A stretch of DNA of 64,000 nucleotides from an uncultured Oscillospiraceae bacterium (GTDB lineage Bacteria > Bacillota > Clostridia > Oscillospirales > Oscillospiraceae). The stretch lies in contig CAKTOJ010000001.1 in assembly GCA_934589665.1 (NCBI GenBank), forward strand, positions 1 through 64,000, in the 5' to 3' direction. A program made the position numbers and the translations under genes. The notes beneath the pieces were generated by a model, which saw only the letters and a program-made list of their open reading frames with translations, ran no database searches and had not been told where the DNA came from. This document shows, one piece after another, positions 31,754 through 40,636 of the stretch. The stretch's first letter is position 1. Each line of letters begins with the position of its first letter.

Positions 31754-34204
31754 ATGCGATCGAAGCAAAATATGGTGAAAACGGGAAGCTGGCTGACTGC
31801 GGCGGCATGGCTGGCGCTGGCGGTGCTGGGACTGCTGCATTTTGCCGGGATGGGCAGAAAATGGATGGCGCTGCTCTCCGGCGCGGGCATCATTGTGATG
31901 CTTTTGCGCGGGGACCGCAAACGGCTGTGGAACGCCCCTTCCCTGCTGCTGCTTGGCTACGCGGCGTGGTCATGGCTGACGATTTTCTGGGCGATGTCCG
32001 GTAAGTTCCACCTGCGGGAGGGCTCGAAGATCCTCGTTGCGGTGTTTTTCTTTCTGCTCGTTGCATTGCACAGGCGCATGGACGGCGTGTTCGCGCGGCG
32101 CGTGATGAGCGTGATTGCGGGGCTCTCCGCGTTTTTCGCGTTCATGAGCGTGGAGGCGGCGTCCACGGGCGTTTGCAGGACGCTGCTCGGACAGGTGCTG
32201 TCGATGAACACGGAGAAGATGGCGTTCTCCAACAGCCGCCTGAGCGGCATTTTCGGCAACTCCAACATCGAGTCGTCGATCTTCGCCATCGGCATCTTCT
32301 GTGCCGTCGCGCTGGTATGCGGGGCGGAGGAAAAATGGCAGAAAGGGCTTTGGGCGGCCGCGCTGTCGGTCAGCGCGTTCGCCTTCCTGTTGGTGTTCAG
32401 CATGGGCGCGATGCTCTGCTTTGCACTGGCGGTGATCGCTTATCTGATTTTTGCGGGCCGGGGACGCAGCGCGGCGCTGCTGCGCATGGTCGAGGCGGCT
32501 GTGCCGGCGTTTGGCGGCGGTATTCTGGCGGGCTGGCTGTTCGGAAACGGGCGGGGCGGTCTGGTTTTTCCGCTGATGCTGGCGTGTGCGGCGGTGACGG
32601 CAGCGCTGGAGCTGCTGGCCGCGGAGCGGCTTTCCGCGCCGCTGGAGAGGCACCAGGGGCTGACCTTCGGACTGATCCTTGCCGTGCTGGCCTGTGCGGT
32701 GCTCTACGGCGCTGCGGCGCTGCGCATGACGGCGCCGTATACCTTCGGCGGCAGCTTTGAACGCAGCCTGCCGCTCTCGCCGGGAGCGCATACGGTGCAG
32801 ATCGACGCGGATGAGGGCGTTTATCTCCGCGTCTACACCGTCAATGAGGCACAGGTGATGCTCGGCGGCACAGATGATCTTTTCAACGGTCCGGTTGAGG
32901 AGAATATCTCATTCGAGGTGGCGGAGGATGCGGAGCTCTGCTTCTTCTCCTTCTGGACGGACACGGAGCACACCCAGGTGCGCAGCGTGACGGTCGATGG
33001 GAATACGGAGCTGCCGCTGCGCTACAAGCTGCTGCCCGACTTCGCGGCCAACCGTATTCAGTGGCTGTCGCTGAGCACCTCGGCGGTCCAGCGGCGGGTG
33101 TACCGCGAGGACGCGGTAAAGCTCTGGAAGCGCAGTCCAATTGCCGGAAGCGGCGTCGGCGCGTTTGAGACGGGCATATCCTCCGTGCAGGAGTATCCCT
33201 ACGAATCCAAATACGTCCACCAGCATTATTTGCAGGTTCTGCTTGAGGACGGCGTGATCGGCCTTGCGCTTTACGCCGGCGCGCTGGCGGCGCTGGTCGC
33301 CGTGCTCTGGAAAAAGCGGAAGCAGGATCAGGAGAGCGGCTTTTACTGGCTCTACCCCGCCCTGTGCGCGGAGTTTGTGATGAACGGCGCACAGATGTGC
33401 TGGGACGTTTCCATGTCGATGATCATTTTCCTGTGCATGACCTATGCGCTCTACGGCCTGATCGTCGGCGCATTGGCCGAGCCGTTCCAGGAAAAGGCCG
33501 CGGCGGCCGAAGAGAGCGGCGCAAAGAAGAAAAAGACAGCGGCGAAGAAGCACGACCTCTCGCTTTCTGCGCGCAATGCGGGCGTCGTCTTTACGGCGGT
33601 CGTGCTGGTGACGCTGGCGGGCAATCTGCTGGCGGCGGCGGAAATGGATGCGCCCGCTGATTCGGGCGATGAGTTTTTGCAGCATTTGAGCACGGCGGCA
33701 AAGCTGGACCTCTACGAGCACAACGACGCCAAGCTTTCCTATATCATCGGCTCGCTGGAGGTCGGGGACGGCCACCGCGCGCAGGCAGACAAGTATGCCG
33801 CGGAGCTCTCGAAGGTGCAGAGCAACAGCATCCCCGTGTATCTGGTGCGCTATTATCTGAGAACAGAGCAGTACGGTGCGGCCATTGATGAGGCCATCCT
33901 CGGCGCAGCGTATTCCGCTTCAGACAGCGATACGTGGAAGAACTGCTGCACGCAGCTCGGACAGGCATTCTTCGCTGATGCGGCTGCCTCTCCCCTGCTC
34001 TCGCAGCTTGGGGAGCTGATGCCGAAGCTGACCGCCTACCGCGAAGCGCTGGAGAGCCACAACGCGTCCGCACTGCAGCCGGTGGAGCTGGACGAGAGCG
34101 CGCAGGCGTTCTTTGATGAGATCGCGGCGCTGGAGGCCTGCGGAGAGGATGAGACGCAGTTCCTCGCCGTGCTGACAGAGTATGCGCAGAGCGGAAACGC
34201 CTGA
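31754..34204 (+). CDS. O-antigen ligase/polymerase-like membrane protein with C-terminal helical domain
   Basis: 816 residues. The first 310 or so form many membrane helices. Then comes a soluble beta-rich insert (about 325-440, including GGTDDLFNGPVEENISFEV), followed by the Wzy_C-type signature GSGVGAFE with HQHYLQVLLEDGVIGLALY. A Lys/Ala-rich loop and one more helix lead to a helical C-terminus of about 180 residues, resembling tetratricopeptide-type tails. The family joins polysaccharide units on the outer face. It is monocistronic and unlinked to the main locus, so it may attach or extend another glycan. The beta insert between membrane domain and signature is unusual. Confidence 0.72.
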   Translation: MRSKQNMVKTGSWLTAAAWLALAVLGLLHFAGMGRKWMALLSGAGIIVMLLRGDRKRLWNAPSLLLLGYAAWSWLTIFWAMSGKFHLREGSKILVAVFFFLLVALHRRMDGVFARRVMSVIAGLSAFFAFMSVEAASTGVCRTLLGQVLSMNTEKMAFSNSRLSGIFGNSNIESSIFAIGIFCAVALVCGAEEKWQKGLWAAALSVSAFAFLLVFSMGAMLCFALAVIAYLIFAGRGRSAALLRMVEAAVPAFGGGILAGWLFGNGRGGLVFPLMLACAAVTAALELLAAERLSAPLERHQGLTFGLILAVLACAVLYGAAALRMTAPYTFGGSFERSLPLSPGAHTVQIDADEGVYLRVYTVNEAQVMLGGTDDLFNGPVEENISFEVAEDAELCFFSFWTDTEHTQVRSVTVDGNTELPLRYKLLPDFAANRIQWLSLSTSAVQRRVYREDAVKLWKRSPIAGSGVGAFETGISSVQEYPYESKYVHQHYLQVLLEDGVIGLALYAGALAALVAVLWKKRKQDQESGFYWLYPALCAEFVMNGAQMCWDVSMSMIIFLCMTYALYGLIVGALAEPFQEKAAAAEESGAKKKKTAAKKHDLSLSARNAGVVFTAVVLVTLAGNLLAAAEMDAPADSGDEFLQHLSTAAKLDLYEHNDAKLSYIIGSLEVGDGHRAQADKYAAELSKVQSNSIPVYLVRYYLRTEQYGAAIDEAILGAAYSASDSDTWKNCCTQLGQAFFADAAASPLLSQLGELMPKLTAYREALESHNASALQPVELDESAQAFFDEIAALEACGEDETQFLAVLTEYAQSGNA

Positions 34205-34225
34205 AAACAACAGAAAACAGGATGA

Positions 34226-34260
34226 AAGCATCCGCGGACATAGGTCCGCGGATGCTTTTT
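34226..34260 (+). terminator. Rho-independent terminator
   Basis: AAGCATCCGCGGA (34226-34238) with its complement 34245-34257 and a T-run. It separates the ligase-like gene from the phage cassette. Confidence 0.9.
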
Positions 34261-34387
34261 TGTCTCATGTGAGTTTTGTCCGACCTATGTCGTATTTCTG
34301 GAAATATGACAGAAGATGAAACAGAAGACCGCGCGCAGGGAAAGCCTTACACTGAAAATAGAACATTTGAGTAAAGGAGGCTCCTTC

Positions 34388-35644
34388 TTGAAACAGGACA
34401 TCATTTGTGCCGGCGTTCCGGACGCGCAGGCACTCGGTACGGCAGTGGGCGAATTCCTGCGCACGGTGCGCCCCGAGCGGCAGCGGCTTTACGACTACTA
34501 CCGGGGAGAACAGGGCGTCAACAAGGGGGAAACGGTGCGCGGACGGCCCGACAACCGCCTGCGTGCGCCCTTCCCCCGCTACATCACCGAGGTGCACACG
34601 GGCTACTTCCTCGGCCTGCCACCGACCGTCGCCTACGGCGGCGCGGCGGGAGGGCGCTATACGCAGCTCAGCCGCACGCTGGGGCTGCCGCACCTCTATT
34701 TCGACATCGGACGCGATATGAGCATCTGCGGCGCGGGCTTCGTGCTTGTGTGGGTGGAGCGGGCGGGCATCCGCGCCTGCCGCTGCGATCCGTGTGACTG
34801 CTTTGTGCTCCGGTCGGGAGAGGCCGGCGCGCCCATGGTGGGCGCGGTGCGATTGTTTGCGGGGACGGAGGGCGGGACGAAGGGCGTCCTTTATACGCCG
34901 GAGCGGCTCATTCCCTTTGCGTGGGACGGTGGAGGCGTCACGCTGGGAACGGCGGAGCAGAACCTTCTCCACACCATTCCCCTGCTGCCGTTTTACAACA
35001 ACTGTCAGGGCTGCGGCGACTTTGAGATGGTCACGGGGCTGGTGGACGCCTACAATATTCTCCTCTCCGGCGCGCTGGACGACATGCAGTCCGTGGCCAA
35101 TGCCTTCCTCGCGCTCTATGGCATGCAGGGCACGACGCAGGGCGACATCGACAAGGCCAACCGCACCCGTATTCTGGCGCTGAGCGAGGGCGGGCGCGCG
35201 GAATTCGTGGTGAAGAACCTCAACCACGAGGCGCTCGGCCAGCTGGAGGTCAATCTGCGCCGCAGCATTCTGCAGCTGTCCATGACGCCCGACCTGTGTG
35301 ACGAGCACTTCGCGGGCAACAGCTCCGGCGTGGCATTGCAGTATAAGCTATGGGGCATCGAGCAGGTGCGCGCCGCCAAGGAAAGAACCTTTACAGATGG
35401 CGTGCGCGCGCTGCTGGCCGTGCTGACGGAGGGCGAGCGCCTGTTCGGCGGCGCGGCCGATCTGACGGGCGGCGAGGTGACGTTCTATAAGAACCTGCCG
35501 CAGGACAACGCGGCGCTGGCGGAAACGCTGCTCTCCCTCTCCCCCGTGCTCTCCACGCGGACCATTCTGGAGAATCTGCCGTGGGTGGCGGACGTGCAGG
35601 AGGAGCTGCGGCGCAAGGCCGCGGAAACAGAAGAAACGGAATAA
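34388..35644 (+). CDS. Phage portal protein, SPP1 gp6-like
   Basis: 418 residues of the SPP1-type portal family that forms the DNA entry ring in phage heads. Recognisable stretches are RLYDYYRGEQGVNKGE near the start, RLRAPFPRYITEVHTGYFLG, MSICGAGFVLVWVE and the C-terminal SSGVALQYKLWGIEQ, typical of these portals. The TTG at 34388 was chosen because AAAGGAGG lies 7 bases before it; an ATG at 34316 has no ribosome site. It is intact, slightly short for the family (450-500). No terminase or capsid gene lies nearby, so it cannot build a head on its own. Confidence 0.85.
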   Translation: MKQDIICAGVPDAQALGTAVGEFLRTVRPERQRLYDYYRGEQGVNKGETVRGRPDNRLRAPFPRYITEVHTGYFLGLPPTVAYGGAAGGRYTQLSRTLGLPHLYFDIGRDMSICGAGFVLVWVERAGIRACRCDPCDCFVLRSGEAGAPMVGAVRLFAGTEGGTKGVLYTPERLIPFAWDGGGVTLGTAEQNLLHTIPLLPFYNNCQGCGDFEMVTGLVDAYNILLSGALDDMQSVANAFLALYGMQGTTQGDIDKANRTRILALSEGGRAEFVVKNLNHEALGQLEVNLRRSILQLSMTPDLCDEHFAGNSSGVALQYKLWGIEQVRAAKERTFTDGVRALLAVLTEGERLFGGAADLTGGEVTFYKNLPQDNAALAETLLSLSPVLSTRTILENLPWVADVQEELRRKAAETEETE

Positions 35645-35660
35645 TGGAAAGGAGTAAGGC

Positions 35661-35951
35661 ATGACAGACGAGGAAAAGAAGGAATTGGAGGAGCTGCGCG
35701 CCGAGAAGCACAATCGCGAGCAGACAGAGCGCGCCCGCGCCGCGTTGAGCACGGCAGGCGTGAGCGAAAGCTTTGCCGCCCTGCTCATCGGCGGCGACGA
35801 TGCGGATACGGACAAACGCGTGCAGGATTTCTGCGCGGCGTATCAGTCTTCGCTGACAAGGGACATCCAGAAGCGGCTGCCCGAGCAGCCGCCTACCATC
35901 ACCGCGCCGATGCCGCAGCGCCCGAAGCGCGGCATCCAGCGCATTCGATAA
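35661..35951 (+). CDS. Small acidic phage protein (scaffold-like)
   Basis: 96 residues. The N-terminus is a charged helix (TDEEKKELEELRAEKHNRE) followed by ARAALSTAGVSESFAALLIG and a proline-rich tail. The form resembles the C-terminal part of DUF4355-type scaffold proteins that follow portals, lacking the long coiled coil. It sits 16 bases after the portal gene with AAAGGAG. Assignment is tentative. Confidence 0.55.
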   Translation: MTDEEKKELEELRAEKHNREQTERARAALSTAGVSESFAALLIGGDDADTDKRVQDFCAAYQSSLTRDIQKRLPEQPPTITAPMPQRPKRGIQRIR

Positions 35952-35964
35952 GGAGGAGAGCGAA

Positions 35965-37038
35965 TTGAGCTTACAGGGCTTTTATACCACGCAGGGGCTT
36001 GCGCTGGCGGCAAAGATCGCGGCGGGAACAAAGCTGACGGTGACCAAGGTCACGGCGGGCAGCGGCACAACGGCGGCGGGCGATAGCATGCTGGCCGGGA
36101 CAAAGCAGACGCTGACCGTGGGCGGGGCGGAGGCGAGCGGGCAGACCGCCGCCCTCCCCGTGACGCTGGCCGAGGCGAAGGCGGCTGCCTCCTACATGCT
36201 TACCGAGCTGGGCGTTTATGCCAGCGACCCCGACGCGGGTGAGATCCTCTATCAGGTGTTCCGCCTTGACGAGGCGCGCGCCATCACGGCGGGCGGCGAG
36301 AATGTATACCGCTTCTATCTTCGGGAGACGGCAGGTGCGGCGGGCGTGACAGTGACCTGCTCGAGCGCGGGATTGCTTGTGGACGAGGATCTTGCACCCA
36401 CGCGCAGCAAGGTGCTGGCGCAAAGCGCGCTGCCGCGTGCGGTGACGGTATCGGCGGAAGAGCTGAGAGCATACATGCTCTCGCTCCCCCGCATGCTGAC
36501 GGAAAAGCTGACGATCAACGTCACCGGCACGACCACGGACCTCATCTGGATCGAGGGCTTTTACGGGCCGGGCAGCATCGAAATCGCGGGCACGGCGGGC
36601 AGCACGAACCTGAACGGCGGCGTTCTGGTGCTCGGCTGCGCGGTGATGGTTTACATCCACCATTGCAACATCCGGCCGAGCAGCGAAAGCACATCGCGCT
36701 GTGTCCGGGTGCAGAATTCGTCCGGCTGCGTCTGGCTTACGCAGTGCCAGCTGATCGGAAACGGAAGCTCCCGCGGCTTTGACAGCTCGTATTCCGCGAC
36801 CGCGCATCTTGAGTACGTTGCCCTGACGAACCATCAGATCGCCGTGCTTGCGGGACAGAGCTCGGTCATCAGCGTTGCCGTGAGCGATGAGACGCAGCCC
36901 TCCGGCAACAGCATCGGCGCCTATGTATGGTGGGGCGGGATCATTCTGCTGGCAGCCAAAGCGCCGGAGCTGCTCGGCGGCACGTCCAACGTAAAATCCG
37001 GCGGTATCATTGCAAAGGCTGACGGCACGCTGCTGTAA
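35965..37038 (+). CDS. Phage tail-fibre-like protein, TTG start
   Basis: 357 residues. Residues 1-125 look like the N-terminal module of tail fibre proteins: a strand-rich GLALAAKIAAGTKLTVTKV, then LTELGVYASDPDAGEILYQV. The remainder, from about 150, is beta-rich with many Ser, Thr and Gly and could form a beta-helix or receptor-binding tip. TTG at 35965 follows AAGGAGGAG closely. In a phage this would lie at the far end of the tail module; here it follows the portal directly. Confidence 0.7.
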   Translation: MSLQGFYTTQGLALAAKIAAGTKLTVTKVTAGSGTTAAGDSMLAGTKQTLTVGGAEASGQTAALPVTLAEAKAAASYMLTELGVYASDPDAGEILYQVFRLDEARAITAGGENVYRFYLRETAGAAGVTVTCSSAGLLVDEDLAPTRSKVLAQSALPRAVTVSAEELRAYMLSLPRMLTEKLTINVTGTTTDLIWIEGFYGPGSIEIAGTAGSTNLNGGVLVLGCAVMVYIHHCNIRPSSESTSRCVRVQNSSGCVWLTQCQLIGNGSSRGFDSSYSATAHLEYVALTNHQIAVLAGQSSVISVAVSDETQPSGNSIGAYVWWGGIILLAAKAPELLGGTSNVKSGGIIAKADGTLL

Positions 37039-37050
37039 GGAGGGAACGAA

Positions 37051-37314
37051 ATGACGCTGTATCTTTATCAGATCGGAACAAATGTGCCCGTGCTGACCAT
37101 TGAAAATGTGCTTAGCTACACGGCGGACGCGGTGACGACGGCAGACGGCGCGGTGTACGCGCCGTTGGCGGCGGATTGCGAGCTTTCGGGCAAGGCGGAC
37201 TGCTCGGAGACGCTGCGCGCGGACCATCGCGAGGAGCATCCCGACGAGGGCACGCGCCTTGACGAGCTGGAGATGCTGGTGGCGGAGCTGCTGTTTGGAG
37301 GTGAGGGCGAGTGA
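37051..37314 (+). CDS. Small phage-type protein, unknown
   Basis: 87 residues: a beta-rich first half (TLYLYQIGTNVPVLTIENV) and an acidic helical end (RLDELEMLVAELLFGGEGE). Such genes often follow tail fibres as adaptor or chaperone-like proteins. It starts 12 bases after the fibre gene with AAGGAGG. No family recognised. Confidence 0.6.
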   Translation: MTLYLYQIGTNVPVLTIENVLSYTADAVTTADGAVYAPLAADCELSGKADCSETLRADHREEHPDEGTRLDELEMLVAELLFGGEGE

Positions 37315-37451
37315 CGCTGGCAATGAGGCTGCTGCTGCGCGTGGTGCAGCGCCGCGTGAGCGCGGGTGAGACGCTGGAGGCGGTGCTGGCGGACTATCCG
37401 AAGCTTTCGCAGGCTGAACGCGAGGCGGTCCGCGCGAGAGTACAGGGGTAA
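37311..37451 (+). CDS. 46-residue phage-cassette protein, GTG start
   Basis: Starts at GTG 37311 overlapping the previous stop (GTGA) and ends TAA 37451. It reads LLLRVVQRRVSAGETLEAV and ends AEREAVRARVQG; a basic amphipathic helical protein. GGAGGTGAGGGC lies just upstream. The overlap, ribosome site and following terminator support it as a real last gene of the cassette; function unknown. Confidence 0.6.
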   Translation: MTLAMRLLLRVVQRRVSAGETLEAVLADYPKLSQAEREAVRARVQG

Positions 37452-37457
37452 GAGGGG

Positions 37458-37495
37458 AAATTCCCATCCGGCAAGAGCCGGATGGGAATTTTTTC
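37458..37495 (+). terminator. Rho-independent terminator after the phage cassette
   Basis: AAATTCCCATCCGGC (37458-37472), loop AAGA, complement 37477-37491, then TTT. Confidence 0.93.
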
Positions 37496-37503
37496 GGGCT
37501 ATG

Positions 37504-37532
37504 TTGCGCCTGAACGAAAAGCTTGTTATACT
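37504..37532 (+). promoter_or_regulatory. Promoter of the asparagine synthase gene
   Basis: TTGCGC (37504-37509), 17-bp spacer, TATACT (37527-37532), 49 bases before the start codon. Confidence 0.65.
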
Positions 37533-37581
37533 ATAACTATTATTATCATGCTTTTCGCAGAAACTTGGGGGAATGGTGTGT

Positions 37582-39474
37582 ATGTGTGGGATCGCGGGAT
37601 TTTGCAATTTCTCCGGTGACCGGGTGGAAAATATCGAGCGCATGAAGCGCCGAATGCTGCACCGGGGGCCAGACGCCGGAGGAACCTACCTCTCGGAGGA
37701 TGGCTGTGTAGCGCTGGGACACCGGCGCCTTTCCATTGTGGACCTGTCTGAAGCAGGTGCGCAGCCTATGACCTCGCACAGCGGACGGTATGTTCTGACC
37801 TACAACGGTGAGATTTACAATTACAAAAGGCTGGCGGAAAAACTGCTGTCGGACGGACGGGTGGAGCGCTTTAATGGCACCTCAGACACTGAGGTGCTGC
37901 TGGAGGCATTTGAAGCCTACGGGCTGGAGCAGACGCTTGCGCAGTGCAAGGGCATGTTCGCCATTGCACTTTATGATAAACAGGAGCGGGAACTTATTCT
38001 GGTGCGTGACCGCGTGGGAGAGAAGCCGCTGTATTACGGAATGGTAAACGGGAGCTTTGTCTTTGCTTCTGAGCTGGGCTGCATTACAGCGCTGGAAGGT
38101 TTCCAAAATCCGATTGACCGCCGGGCGCTGAATCTTTACTTTACCTACGGCTATATTCCGGCACCCTGGTCCATTTATGAGGGTATCTATAAACTGGAGC
38201 CGGGGACGGTGCTGCGGATTCATGCGCCGTTCCGCGAATGGAAATGCACCGCCTACTGGAGTATGCGGGATGCGGCCAGAAAGGGAGAACAGCAGCCGTT
38301 TCCGGGCGATGAGATCGAGGCGGCGGATGAGCTGGAGCGCTTGCTCAAGGCATCAATCGCCGATCAGATGGTAGCGGATGTGCCGGTGGGCGCGTTTCTC
38401 TCTGCAGGGATCGACAGCAGCACGGTGGTGGCGTTAATGCAGTCGCTGCATCATGGGAAGGTTCGCAGCTTTACCATCGGCATGGAGGACAAGGACTATA
38501 ACGAAGCGGTTTACGCCAAGGAAATTGCCCGGCATCTGGGCACGGAGCACACAGAACTCTACATCACCGAGCAGGACGCCAAAGCGGTGATTCCCAAGCT
38601 GGGGACGATGTTCGGCGAACCCTTTGCAGATTCCTCGCAGATTCCGACCTATCTGGTGAGCAAAATGACGAGGGAGCACGTTACCGTCTCGCTCAGCGGA
38701 GACGGCGGAGACGAGCTGTTCTGCGGATACGGAACATACCGGTCGATTGAGCGCATCTGGAATCAGATAAAAAGCGTGCCGTATGGCCTGAGAGCGCCGG
38801 TGAGTGCGCTGGTGCTGCACAGTCCGCTCCGTAGGGTTCCGGCCCTGCGGATTAAGGGAACGCTGCTTGGCGCCAGTGGGCCGGCCGATCTTTATAACCG
38901 TTCACATCAAGGTGATCCACGCATTCGGAATATCGGCCTGTGCCGGGAGACACGGCCTTGTGCATGCAGCGAGTACCCGGAATGGTATTTGCGGGAGACG
39001 AATCATAATATTATGTTGATGGATATGCTGATGTATCATCCGGATGATATTTTAGTCAAGGTGGACCGGACGGCGATGGCGGTTTCACTGGAAACACGCG
39101 TCCCCATGCTCGACCGCGATCTGGTGGAGTTTGCCTGGTCACTGCCCATTGATGAGCTGCGCGGACAGGGCCTTGGGAAAAAAGTTTTGCGGAATGTGCT
39201 TTACCGACATGTGCCCAGAGAGCTGATGGAACGGCCCAAAAAGGGCTTCTCGATTCCGCTGGCGAAGTGGCTGCTTGAGCCATCTTTGCGGCAGTGGGCG
39301 GAGGCACTGCTTGACCGGGAGCGCATCCGGCGCCAGGGCTTTCTGGACACGGAGATTGTATGCTCGTTGTGGAACGATTTTACGCAGCGGGGCCGGTGGT
39401 GCCCGCAAATCTGGTACATCCTGATGTTTCAGGCGTGGCTGGAGGATTGTGCGGTGCAGGCTGTACGCGTGTGA
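37582..39474 (+). CDS. asnB: Asparagine synthase (glutamine-hydrolysing), AsnB type
   Basis: 630 residues. The start must be at MCGIAGF, since Cys2 becomes the N-terminal nucleophile of the class II glutamine amidotransferase; the frame has a Met 3 codons upstream that would block this. HRGPDAGG and YNGEIYNY complete the glutaminase site. The synthase domain has the ATP pyrophosphatase loop as LSAGIDSSTV, one Gly changed to Ala relative to the usual SGGIDS. Paralogs of this size are common in surface polysaccharide loci, where they may amidate sugar carboxylates instead of making free asparagine. It converges on the polysaccharide cluster, so either role is possible. Confidence 0.88.
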   Translation: MCGIAGFCNFSGDRVENIERMKRRMLHRGPDAGGTYLSEDGCVALGHRRLSIVDLSEAGAQPMTSHSGRYVLTYNGEIYNYKRLAEKLLSDGRVERFNGTSDTEVLLEAFEAYGLEQTLAQCKGMFAIALYDKQERELILVRDRVGEKPLYYGMVNGSFVFASELGCITALEGFQNPIDRRALNLYFTYGYIPAPWSIYEGIYKLEPGTVLRIHAPFREWKCTAYWSMRDAARKGEQQPFPGDEIEAADELERLLKASIADQMVADVPVGAFLSAGIDSSTVVALMQSLHHGKVRSFTIGMEDKDYNEAVYAKEIARHLGTEHTELYITEQDAKAVIPKLGTMFGEPFADSSQIPTYLVSKMTREHVTVSLSGDGGDELFCGYGTYRSIERIWNQIKSVPYGLRAPVSALVLHSPLRRVPALRIKGTLLGASGPADLYNRSHQGDPRIRNIGLCRETRPCACSEYPEWYLRETNHNIMLMDMLMYHPDDILVKVDRTAMAVSLETRVPMLDRDLVEFAWSLPIDELRGQGLGKKVLRNVLYRHVPRELMERPKKGFSIPLAKWLLEPSLRQWAEALLDRERIRRQGFLDTEIVCSLWNDFTQRGRWCPQIWYILMFQAWLEDCAVQAVRV

Positions 39475-39491
39475 GCAGCGAATAAAGCAAG

Positions 39492-39528
39492 AACAGAGGG
39501 GGCATCCGGTGGGATGCCCCCTCTGTTT
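39492..39528. terminator. Bidirectional terminator between converging genes
   Basis: AACAGAGGGGGCATCC (39492-39507) pairs with GGATGCCCCCTCTGTT (39512-39527) over a very short loop; A/T flanks on both sides serve asnB and the polysaccharide cluster. Confidence 0.88.
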
Positions 39529-39544
39529 AATGGAGCGGCAAAAA

Positions 39545-40624
39545 TCAGTCCTGCTCGGTGAAGATTGCGTCGTAGTCATAGCTTGTATAGAATTCGCGTT
39601 CCTGCCGGCAGTATTCCTCGTAGTTCTCTGCGGTCAGCTCACCGTGTCCCTCATGCACCCATTGCAGGATCTGCGAGTTGACCCATTCCCCGTAGTGGTT
39701 TGCATCCTTATAATTATCGAAATTGCAGATGACGTCGGTATCCAGAAAGAAGGAAAAGAGGCGGATGTTTTCGTAGGGCAGCATGAGCTCGATGGCGTAT
39801 TTTTCCGCGTCGAGATATTGCCCCAAATTACCGTACTGATGAACGCTGTCCCAAAAAAGGATGCTGTAGGGCGTAAAGAACAGATAGAACTCCGTATCAG
39901 GATAGGCGGCGGCCAGCGTTGTGATGTTCTGTGTGACGGTTTCATAGACGGTTTCCCGGTCAGCATCGGAGAACGATATCGTTGTTGAAGCCTTTTGCGG
40001 ACGGGAATAACCTGAAAGGAGCGCTTCTTTGCCGAAGGTGCGGCCGGCCATCCAGTTATTATAGGCGTCAAAGGTCGTGGTTTTGCTGCCGCCTCGTGTA
40101 TAGGAGATGGTATAAATAGTTTCGTTGAATAAAACAGACTTGTTAAAGAGGTATTTGACGTCGTTGTACGGCTTGCCGTCGTAGAGGTAATCCGGATAAA
40201 AGTCTGCCTCGTACCGTGACCAGTCTGCCGGATTCATAAGCATGCCGTAGTCCAGCCCGCGCACGACCATGCGGGTATGCGGATGCGTTTTGAGCGCGCG
40301 TGTCAGGTTTTCATTGATCTCCTTGTAGCCGCCTCCGGAAAAAGGCACCTTGATCGCGTTTGTGCCGAAGAGTGCGTCCAGCTCTGAAGTCTTGAAATTC
40401 TGCGTCATTGAGGTGCCGGTGATGATGGCGTCGTAGTCAAAGTGCTTCCCGATGCCGTCGTTCTGGTAGCGCTCGTTGTAAATGCGGTATTGCAGCGCTT
40501 TAAGCGGCTTGTGGTAGTGAAAATACGGATCGACCACAGCTGTCAGGCCGCCGAGAAGCGTCAGCAGGCCGAGAAACAGCGATAGAAAGGTGAAAAAGCA
40601 AGCCTTGTTTGATGGTTTCCTCAT
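39545..40624 (-). CDS. SGNH-hydrolase-like cell-surface acyltransferase partner (AlgX/AlgJ/DltD type)
   Basis: 359 residues with one N-terminal membrane helix (about 10-31) and an extracytoplasmic domain. GTSMTQNF (70-77) is the block I Ser region, with Ser72 in place of the usual GDS, and Asp307 and His310 in DANH form the rest of an SGNH triad. It lies 12 bases after the MBOAT gene. Such pairs move acyl groups across the membrane and onto secreted polysaccharide, so this is probably the O-acetyl transfer step for the exopolysaccharide. It is the last gene of the cluster. Confidence 0.78.
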   Translation of the reverse strand: MRKPSNKACFFTFLSLFLGLLTLLGGLTAVVDPYFHYHKPLKALQYRIYNERYQNDGIGKHFDYDAIITGTSMTQNFKTSELDALFGTNAIKVPFSGGGYKEINENLTRALKTHPHTRMVVRGLDYGMLMNPADWSRYEADFYPDYLYDGKPYNDVKYLFNKSVLFNETIYTISYTRGGSKTTTFDAYNNWMAGRTFGKEALLSGYSRPQKASTTISFSDADRETVYETVTQNITTLAAAYPDTEFYLFFTPYSILFWDSVHQYGNLGQYLDAEKYAIELMLPYENIRLFSFFLDTDVICNFDNYKDANHYGEWVNSQILQWVHEGHGELTAENYEEYCRQEREFYTSYDYDAIFTEQD

Positions 40625-40636
40625 GCTCCGGCCTCC

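Noticed and set aside
34388-37451. Complete prophage or inducible tailocin
   Set aside because: No terminase, capsid, tape measure, lysis or integration genes and no attachment-site repeats seen at the edges.
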